Shown one piece after another: positions 7,004-12,212 of a DNA stretch of 12,212 bases. This stretch comes from Bacteroidales bacterium (lineage in GTDB: Bacteria; Bacteroidota; Bacteroidia; Bacteroidales; UBA10428), in NCBI GenBank assembly GCA_016935595.1, contig JAFGQQ010000478.1:1-12212 (forward strand), written 5' to 3'. The translations under genes were made by a program, and so were the position numbers. Positions within the stretch are counted from its first letter, which is position 1. Every line of letters starts with the position of its first letter. Under the pieces are notes generated by a model. The model was not told the DNA's origin, ran no database searches, and was given only the letters and a program-made list of their open reading frames with translations.

Positions 7004-7096
7004 ATGCCGAGTGGGAAGAAGAGAAAAAGACATAAGATGGCTACTCATAAACGTAAAAAACGTTTAAGAAAAAACCGTCATAAGAAGAAGAAATAA
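7004..7096 (+). CDS. 30-residue Lys/Arg-rich protein, COX24/AURKAIP1-like (bS22/mS38-type) small ribosomal protein
   Basis: This ATG-initiated frame encodes 30 residues, MPSGKKRKRHKM followed by ATHKRKKRLRKNRHKKKK, then TAA. More than half of the residues are Lys or Arg. The pattern KMATHKRKKRLRKNRHKKK matches, from memory, the very short Bacteroidetes proteins annotated as AURKAIP1/COX24-domain proteins. These are related to mitochondrial mS38 and to actinobacterial bS22, which sit on the small ribosomal subunit. A structural rRNA-binding role is therefore the best inference. Its position 21 bp after HU suggests co-transcription. It is easily missed in automatic annotation because of its size. 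The exact ribosomal protein name is uncertain. Confidence 0.8.
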   Translation: MPSGKKRKRHKMATHKRKKRLRKNRHKKKK

Positions 7097-7116
7097 TCTT
7101 TTTATTGTTTTACTTG

Positions 7117-7165
7117 AAATAGCATAAACCTAAAGTTCAAATGGTTCTTTAGGTTTATGCTATTT
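7117..7165 (+). terminator. Perfect 19-bp inverted repeat: terminator or attenuator between the small basic protein gene and rng
   Basis: AAATAGCATAAACCTAAAG at 7117-7135 is exactly repeated in reverse complement at 7147-7165, with an 11-nt loop (7136-7146). Chance is an unlikely explanation for 19 perfect pairs. It begins 20 bp after the stop of the 30-residue gene and ends 41 bp before the rng start. The sequence after the stem is not a clear T run, so classic intrinsic termination is plausible but not certain; a processing site or attenuator is equally possible. No TAnnTTTG promoter box is visible between the hairpin and rng. Confidence 0.7.
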
Positions 7166-7206
7166 ATTGTACTTCAGTGTTTTAAAGTAATAATTATGAA
7201 GAAGTC

Positions 7207-8760
7207 GTGAATAACGAACTTGTTATAAATGCAACTTCCTCCGAAATTTATATTGCCCTGCTTGAAGATGACAGGTTAGTTGAATTTAAAAAAGAGGAAA
7301 GGAGCTTAAAATTTGCAGTTGGGGATATATATTTAGGTAGGGTTAAAAAGATAATGCCAGGATTAAATGCAGCTTTTATTGATATTGGATATGAAAGAGA
7401 TGCTTTTCTTCATTATCATGATCTTGGCCCACAATTTAAATCCTTAAATAAATACGTTTCCAGTATTGTTAATAAGAAATCTAAAAGTTATTCATTATCG
7501 CGGTTTAAACTTGACCCCGATATTAATAAAGAAGGAACTATAAACCAGGTTCTGAATGCAGGCCAAAAAGTTCTTGTTCAAGTAGTAAAAGAACCTATTT
7601 CGACCAAAGGACCACGTTTGAGCTCCGAAATTTCTATTGCAGGAAGAAATCTTGTTTTAATGCCTTTCTATAATAAAGTATCTATATCTCAAAAAATTAC
7701 TTCTATTGATGAACGTAACCGGTTAAAAAAACTTGTTGAGAGCATAAAACCTAAAAATTACGGAGTGATTGTACGTACTGTTGCCGAAAATAAAAAAGTA
7801 GCAGTATTGGACGCTGAATTAAGTTCATTAGTGAATAAATGGGAAACTGCTTTTTCGAAAGGAAGATTCAATAAAATTCCGCAATTACTTATTAGTGAAT
7901 TAGACCGGACATCGGCTATTTTGCGCGACATGCTGAATCCTTCATTCAGTCGCATCTATGTAAATGATGATGCTATTTACCGTGAAGCAAAACTATATAT
8001 CAGCAAAATATCTCCTGAGAAAGAGAAAATTGTTAAGCTTTATAATGGTGCTGTCCCAATTTTTGAAAAATATGGCATTGATAAACAAATAAAAAGTTTA
8101 TTTGGTAAAACAGTCTCATTTAAACAGGGAGCATACTTAATTATTGAACATACCGAAGCTTTACATGTAATTGATGTGAATAGCGGAAACAGGGCAAAAT
8201 CTGCAAGCGACCAGGAAACAAATGCTATTGAAGTAAATTTGGCTGCTGCTAAAGAAGTTGCAAGGCAATTACGTTTACGAGATATGGGAGGGATTATTGT
8301 TGTGGATTTTATTGATATGCACTCTCAGGAAAATAAGCAAAAGTTATTCGATAAAATGAAGGAAGCAATGGAAAATGACAGGACCAAACATAACATTCTT
8401 CCATTAAGTAGGTTTGGACTCATGCAAATTACCCGGCAACGTGTCCGTCCTGTTATGGATATTAAAGTATATGAAAAATGCCCTTCGTGTAAAGGCAGTG
8501 GTGAAGTTTCCCCAGCATTCCGTTTCACTGATGAACTTGAAAATAAACTGGTTTTTTTTGTAAAACGTGAAGGTTTGGCTTTAGTTAGTCTGCATATTCA
8601 CCCATTTGTTGCATCATTTCTTAAAAAAGGTATCTTTTCAAAGCGTTTTATATGGGCAATGAAATATAAATGCAGAATAAAAATAAAACCCCAGGCTTCT
8701 TTTGCATTTCTTGAATATCATTTCTATAACAAAAATGGCGAAGAGTTACTTGTTGATTAG
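7207..8760 (+). CDS. rng: Ribonuclease E/G family endoribonuclease
   Basis: This 517-residue enzyme matches the RNase G-sized catalytic core. The N-terminus MNNELVIN leads into an S1 RNA-binding region from about residue 37 (VGDIYLGRVKKIMPGLNAAFIDIG). The DNase I-like catalytic domain has HVIDVNSGNR with Asp323 and Asn325, RQLRLRDMGGIIVVDFIDM with Asp367 as second metal ligand, and SRFGLMQITRQR. The Zn-link CPSC (Cys425, Cys428) joins monomers into dimers. The long C-terminal degradosome scaffold of E. coli RNase E is absent. The enzyme cleaves single-stranded AU-rich RNA in mRNA turnover and rRNA maturation. The start is GTG 7207: an in-frame stop at 7183 and the conserved N-terminus leave no alternative. 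A four-codon frame (7196-7210) ends in TGA overlapping this GTG. Confidence 0.96.
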   Translation: MNNELVINATSSEIYIALLEDDRLVEFKKEERSLKFAVGDIYLGRVKKIMPGLNAAFIDIGYERDAFLHYHDLGPQFKSLNKYVSSIVNKKSKSYSLSRFKLDPDINKEGTINQVLNAGQKVLVQVVKEPISTKGPRLSSEISIAGRNLVLMPFYNKVSISQKITSIDERNRLKKLVESIKPKNYGVIVRTVAENKKVAVLDAELSSLVNKWETAFSKGRFNKIPQLLISELDRTSAILRDMLNPSFSRIYVNDDAIYREAKLYISKISPEKEKIVKLYNGAVPIFEKYGIDKQIKSLFGKTVSFKQGAYLIIEHTEALHVIDVNSGNRAKSASDQETNAIEVNLAAAKEVARQLRLRDMGGIIVVDFIDMHSQENKQKLFDKMKEAMENDRTKHNILPLSRFGLMQITRQRVRPVMDIKVYEKCPSCKGSGEVSPAFRFTDELENKLVFFVKREGLALVSLHIHPFVASFLKKGIFSKRFIWAMKYKCRIKIKPQASFAFLEYHFYNKNGEELLVD

Positions 8761-8774
8761 TAATAAAAATAAAT

Positions 8775-9884
8775 TTATTCTTTTTTAAGTTTTACAATTA
8801 TTTCTTCAGGATATTTCTCCTTTAATACCAACATACCTTGAGAGGCTTCTTCTATACCCCCATGTCCGTCATGATTTGTCCATGTCCACGATAGGGCGCC
8901 TGCGTAGCCATTATTATATAGTAATTCATAAGCTTCTTTCGGAGTAATTTTGCCATACGGCCCCTTGGCAGAGAATTCAGCAACAACTATTGGCTTATCA
9001 AGTTCCCAGTATGAGGCAGGGTGGTGGAAAGGCGACCATTCCTCTTTTGCCCAATTATAGTAATGAATCATATAAAAATCCAATGTTCCTTTTTCATCGC
9101 CACCAGCTTTTATTAGCCTGTCATCACGATAGTAATTGTAATTTTTATGAAATCCAGTATTTATATCAGTCATAACCCTAAATGACCATGTGCCATTTGA
9201 GATATATGCATTCTCATTGGTACGATGAATCGCACCTGCACAAAGATTTACAAAACGTTGTATATATTTCATTTCTGTTTTTACCGGTGTCCAGCCACCC
9301 CATTCAATATCTTTTGCCATTCCTTCGGGTTCATTAAATATTTCCCAGCATAAGATGGCAGGATGACCTTTTAAAGCTTTAACCATAGGAATTAATGCAT
9401 TATTAATATATGCCATTGTTGCTGCAGAATCTTCCAACAATCTTTTATTTCTCATTTGTTTTTCTTCTCCAATTTCAGCTTGTAACATATCAAATGACCA
9501 TAAGCAAAGGCTAATAACTATTCCCCTTTCCTGAGCCAGGTCAAGTGCCTTTTTAATGGAAGGTATATTATTTTCACCTAATCCCGAGACTAAACCATCA
9601 GTAAATACCGGGCTATACCTGCCATTTGTATGTAGCCACCAGCGTAAACAATTGCCTCCTCCTTGTGAAATTTGATCTAAAGCTAGAGTAAATTGGTCAA
9701 GACTGAAACTATCCTGGTCTGCTGCAAATTTTATCCAGGCCAGGTTCATGCCACTTAAAAAAATATTTTGTCCATTAATGTGAATACGATTAATTGGAGT
9801 CCCTTCATTTTTCGAAGTTAAGGATTGACAAGAATAAGCAACTACTATAATTAAAAATATAAGGGGGAAAAATAATCTTTTCAT
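8775..9884 (-). CDS. Lipoprotein GH5-like glycoside hydrolase (cellulase-fold, possibly beta-mannanase)
   Basis: This 369-residue protein has a lipoprotein signal: MKRLFFPLIFLIIVVAYSC, with lipidated Cys19. The remainder fits a clan GH-A (beta/alpha)8 barrel of GH5 type. INGQNIFLSGMNLAWI is the typical first strand, GGGNCLRWWLHTNG carries the conserved Arg, CWEIFNEPEG holds the acid/base Glu185 after Asn184, HYYNW is the His-x-Tyr-like motif, and VVAEFSAKG holds the nucleophile Glu303. The C-terminal WTWTNHDGHGG supplies the aromatic platform. Both catalytic glutamates are present, so it should be active on beta-glycans. Mannan is my guess from similarity to endo-mannosidase-like relatives and is uncertain. 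It follows the GPH symporter gene by 92 bp on the same strand and converges with rng, whose stop lies 14 bp away. Confidence 0.85.
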   Translation of the reverse strand: MKRLFFPLIFLIIVVAYSCQSLTSKNEGTPINRIHINGQNIFLSGMNLAWIKFAADQDSFSLDQFTLALDQISQGGGNCLRWWLHTNGRYSPVFTDGLVSGLGENNIPSIKKALDLAQERGIVISLCLWSFDMLQAEIGEEKQMRNKRLLEDSAATMAYINNALIPMVKALKGHPAILCWEIFNEPEGMAKDIEWGGWTPVKTEMKYIQRFVNLCAGAIHRTNENAYISNGTWSFRVMTDINTGFHKNYNYYRDDRLIKAGGDEKGTLDFYMIHYYNWAKEEWSPFHHPASYWELDKPIVVAEFSAKGPYGKITPKEAYELLYNNGYAGALSWTWTNHDGHGGIEEASQGMLVLKEKYPEEIIVKLKKE

Positions 9885-9915
9885 TGTTATTAATTGATTT
9901 AATTAGTAATATAAT

Positions 9916-9923
9916 CAAATATA
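9916..9923 (-). promoter_or_regulatory. Possible -7 box (TATATTTG) for the GH5-like gene
   Basis: On the minus strand this reads TATATTTG, matching TAnnTTTG, and lies 31 bp before the ATG at 9884. No -33 element is evident. If real, the hydrolase could be transcribed separately from the symporter gene. Confidence 0.3.
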
Positions 9924-9976
9924 ACTAAAAATGATGAGAATGTTTAAAGATGAATATTTTCTGATTTGCTATTAAC

Positions 9977-11341
9977 TTAAATATTATTCTTTTCCCTTCT
10001 ATTATTTAAATCTTGTTCAATTTGTATCATTTTTTCTTTTGAGAGCGGATAAAAAAACATAATAATAATAGCAAATACAATAAATAATGTTGGCACTATA
10101 CTCATATTAAGTTTTATTCCTTCCAGGGCTTCAGTTATTTTTGCTTGGTTTTGTCCTTCATATCCAAAAATTGAAAGGACAAAAAGAGTTACTGCTCCAG
10201 CAACTCCTCCTCCAAATTTCATTGCAAAGGTTCCAGCTGAAAATACCAGCCCTGTTGCCCGCCGTTTATTAATCCATTCCGAATAATCTGCAGCATCACC
10301 CAGCATAGCAAAAAATAGGATAGGCATTACACCTGCAGCTATTTCTGCTAAAATACCTAATGAAAATATTAGAATTATATCAGTTGCTTTGGCGAAATAT
10401 ATCAGGGATGTTATAAAACCAGTGGTAATCATAACAATTATAAACAAGGTTTTTTTTCCAAAAAAGTTTGAAAGGGAAGGCGTTATGAATGTTGCGCCAA
10501 TTGAAGCAATAATTAAAGCAACCATATAATAACCTGCTAAATCCTTTCGTCCCATGAAATGTGTAAAGTAATACATTGTAGAGCCTTGTTTAATGGAATT
10601 AAAGGACACCCATAAAAATCCGATTATTAATATTATTATCCATGGTTTGTTTTTAATCAGATCTTTAAAGTCGTTTTTTAAACTTGTTACCTGGCTTTTT
10701 GGCGGCTTTATTCTTTCATGTGTATAGAGAAAAGTAATTATACTGAATATAACTAACAGGGCGCCAAATACCGAGAAGGCATATTGGTAACCTAATTTAT
10801 CGTTTCCTTTACCTAAATTATCAACTAAATAATTTGCTAAACCGAGGGCTATTCCTCCTCCAAGATAAGCGCCAAAGAAACGAAATGAAGAAATATTTGT
10901 ACGTTCTTTTACATTACCGGTAATAACTCCTAATAAAGCTGAATAGGGTACATTATTAGCAGTATATAAAAGTGTTAGTACAATATAGGTTGTATATGCC
11001 CAAATCAATTTACCTGTAAAATTTAAATTCGGAGTAGTAAAGGTTAAAGCCAATAAGAGACCAAAAGGTAAAGCAGTCCATAATAGCCAAGGCCGAAATT
11101 TACCCCAACGTGTTTCAGTCCTGTCAGCAATAGTTCCCATTATTATATCCGTAACACCATCAGAAATCCGGGTAATAAATAAAAGTACACCGACAGTTAC
11201 AGCAGGCAATCCAAATGTATCGGTATAAAAAATTGGAAGAAATGCGATAAGTGGTCTCCAGGCAAGATTGGCAGATGTATCTCCGCAAGCGTATGCAATT
11301 TTCTCACCAATTTTAACTTTAGCTTGTTTTATTGCGTTCAT
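9977..11341 (-). CDS. GPH-family (MelB-like) sugar:cation symporter, MFS superfamily
   Basis: This 454-residue protein has about twelve hydrophobic segments and the glycoside-pentoside-hexuronide symporter signatures. KIGEKIAYACGDTSANL opens the protein. RISDGVTDIIMG contains Asp61 and Asp65, matching the helix II cation-site Asp pair of MelB, and is followed by DRTETRWGKFRPWLL (73-87), the family loop motif. GDAADYSEWINKRRATGLVFS near residues 349-369 is the conserved late-loop motif. It should import an oligosaccharide or glycoside with Na+ or H+ across the inner membrane. The partner is the adjacent lipoprotein glycosidase, which would supply the products. The substrate cannot be read from the sequence. 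The ATG start is clear, and no SusC/SusD or regulator gene is next to it within the window. Confidence 0.92.
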   Translation of the reverse strand: MNAIKQAKVKIGEKIAYACGDTSANLAWRPLIAFLPIFYTDTFGLPAVTVGVLLFITRISDGVTDIIMGTIADRTETRWGKFRPWLLWTALPFGLLLALTFTTPNLNFTGKLIWAYTTYIVLTLLYTANNVPYSALLGVITGNVKERTNISSFRFFGAYLGGGIALGLANYLVDNLGKGNDKLGYQYAFSVFGALLVIFSIITFLYTHERIKPPKSQVTSLKNDFKDLIKNKPWIIILIIGFLWVSFNSIKQGSTMYYFTHFMGRKDLAGYYMVALIIASIGATFITPSLSNFFGKKTLFIIVMITTGFITSLIYFAKATDIILIFSLGILAEIAAGVMPILFFAMLGDAADYSEWINKRRATGLVFSAGTFAMKFGGGVAGAVTLFVLSIFGYEGQNQAKITEALEGIKLNMSIVPTLFIVFAIIIMFFYPLSKEKMIQIEQDLNNRREKNNI

Positions 11342-11697
11342 AATTTCTTTTTAAATGAAATAATTATTTATAAAACGGGTAAACTTAACAGAATACTTAC
11401 AATTTTTATATATTTTCTGTGAAATTTTATATTTGATATCATATTACTTTTTAAGACTCAGTACTTTAACGATTATAAAAATTAAAGGTATTTTGTATAA
11501 TTTTTATAAAATTTAATTGATTCGTAACAATAAGTAAAACAGTTTTTAATTTTAAAATCTTATTAATATTTTTGTAATACAGGATGGTATTTTGATTTAA
11601 AAGTTTAAATTTACAAAGTTTTTAAAATTACAGGTTGGTTGTTTTATTTGATTAATATTCTTTATAAGTTTTTATTTATTATAAAATCTTACAAAAG
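11342..11697 (+). other. 356-bp AT-rich intergenic region between divergent genes
   Basis: The stretch separates the leftward symporter gene from the rightward SiaC-family gene. No gene, tRNA or strong hairpin was seen. It contains two plus-strand TAnnTTTG boxes, TATATTTG at 11428-11435 and TATTTTTG at 11567-11574. The second would give a leader of roughly 120 nt for the downstream gene. No matching minus-strand box for the symporter was found. Several homopolymeric A/T runs make chance matches likely. Confidence 0.5.
11567..11574 (+). promoter_or_regulatory. Candidate -7 box (TATTTTTG) for the SiaC-family gene
   Basis: TATTTTTG matches TAnnTTTG and points towards the ATG at 11698, giving a leader of about 120 nt. 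No clear TTTG-type -33 element precedes it, and the local DNA is T-rich, so a chance match is possible. Confidence 0.3.
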
Positions 11698-12087
11698 ATG
11701 GAAAACATAATTATTTCCGAAACTCCGAAAACACCTTTTGTAAATTTTGATTGGCAAAAAGGTTTAATAGAAATAAAAGGAAAATCTATTCCTGAAAATC
11801 CAGTTGAATTTTATGAACCTTTATGGGCATGGTTAGATGAATTTGCCAAAACAGCACCTTCGAAAATTATTGTGAATATTCAATTAAAGTATATAAATTC
11901 CAGTTCTTTAAAATGTATGGTTGTTGTTTTTAAAAAGTTAAAAGAAATTAGGAACAGGAATAAAGACATTGAAATGGTTTACAATTGGTATTATGATGTT
12001 GATGATGAAGATATGTTTGATACAGGCAAAGAGTTTGAAGAACAAGCCGGGGTACCATTCAATATGATTGAAATTGAAGAAAAATAA
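11698..12087 (+). CDS. SiaC family (DUF1987) regulatory phosphoprotein
   Basis: This 129-residue protein matches the DUF1987/SiaC family. Visible features are the N-terminal ETPKTPFVNFDWQKG (8-22), IEIKGKSIPENPVEFYEPL (24-42), where SxPENxxEF is the family signature, and INSSSLKCM (66-74), followed by a C-terminal acidic half. In Pseudomonas, SiaC is switched by phosphorylation of a threonine in the equivalent N-T-S-S segment by the kinase SiaB and dephosphorylated by SiaA. Unphosphorylated SiaC activates the diguanylate cyclase SiaD. Here the equivalent residue appears to be Ser68. The ATG start is clear. It is the only gene of such a pathway in the window; partners could lie beyond the right edge. 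Bacteroidota rarely use the same cyclase partner, so the output is unknown. Confidence 0.88.
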   Translation: MENIIISETPKTPFVNFDWQKGLIEIKGKSIPENPVEFYEPLWAWLDEFAKTAPSKIIVNIQLKYINSSSLKCMVVVFKKLKEIRNRNKDIEMVYNWYYDVDDEDMFDTGKEFEEQAGVPFNMIEIEEK

Positions 12088-12212
12088 AAAACATTTATTT
12101 CATTTGATATTAATCTTATTTTAGTTGTGTTAAAAATAACCAAAGTTCATAAAGATCATTTTGTTTAACATATAAAAAAGTTTTTCAGCGTTTAAAAAAT
12201 AATAAAACCCAA

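Noticed and set aside
6803..7048. Minus-strand open frames opposite hup and the 30-residue gene
   Set aside because: They lie fully or mostly antisense to the well-supported HU gene and have no family features.
8768..8779. AATAAATTTATT palindrome between convergent rng and the GH5-like gene, followed by a T run
   Set aside because: It is made only of A/T pairs and such palindromes are common in this DNA; it is too weak to call a bidirectional terminator.
8990..9175. Short plus-strand frame opposite the GH5-like gene, and similar antisense frames at 297-485, 3757-3948, 5206-5439, 5667-5852, 7758-7955 and 8325-8528
   Set aside because: All are antisense shadows of confident genes without conserved motifs.
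11428..11435. TATATTTG box upstream of the SiaC-family gene
   Set aside because: It would give a leader of about 260 nt and has no -33 element; the box at 11567 is nearer and equally good, so this one was not listed as a separate promoter.
12088..12212. Right-edge non-coding stretch
   Set aside because: Checked for start of a gene, tRNA or terminator; nothing supportable seen in this AT-rich tail.

Overview
The window looks like a chromosomal segment of an AT-rich member of the Bacteroidota. The clearest evidence is the gliding-motility pair gldE-gldD next to mutY and ssb. Supporting signs are the HU / 30-residue basic protein / rng block, promoter-like TAnnTTTG boxes, and poor or absent Shine-Dalgarno sequences before most starts. 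No plasmid, phage, transposon, tRNA, rRNA or CRISPR signal was seen. Four genes appear to use GTG or TTG starts.

Layout. (1) Positions 1-1197 (+): the 3' part of yaaA (peroxide-stress/iron protein family), then a YiiX/YebB-type NlpC/P60-like cysteine hydrolase, with a possible terminator after it. (2) Positions 1287-6549 (-), read right to left: mutY, ssb, gldE, gldD, a 4'-phosphopantetheinyl transferase, a geranylgeranylglyceryl-phosphate synthase family enzyme, and a small, strikingly charged protein of unknown function. From mutY to the synthase the gaps are 2-55 bp, so this is probably one transcription unit, perhaps with extra internal promoters. (3) Positions 6550-6697: a divergent promoter region between mutY and hup. 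(4) Positions 6698-8760 (+): HU, a 30-residue Lys/Arg-rich ribosomal-type protein, a perfect 19-bp inverted repeat, and RNase E/G. (5) Positions 8775-11341 (-): a GPH-type sugar symporter followed by a lipoprotein GH5-like glycoside hydrolase. These form a two-gene carbohydrate (possibly beta-mannan) unit without SusC/SusD partners in view. (6) Positions 11342-11697: an AT-rich non-coding stretch. (7) Positions 11698-12087 (+): a SiaC-family (DUF1987) regulatory phosphoprotein.

How the genes work together. MutY and SSB serve DNA repair and replication. GldE and GldD belong to the gliding/type IX secretion gene set, and GldD is an envelope lipoprotein. The phosphopantetheinyl transferase activates acyl- or peptidyl-carrier proteins, and the synthase makes an archaeal-type ether-lipid precursor. 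HU, the small basic protein and RNase E/G form a nucleoid/ribosome/RNA-turnover block. The GH5 and GPH pair would cut a polysaccharide outside the cytoplasm and import the products. Most of the window is conserved core genome. No convincing new multi-gene system was found; the more unusual points are the hairpin before rng, the very small proteins, the bacterial GGGP-synthase homologue and the isolated SiaC homologue.
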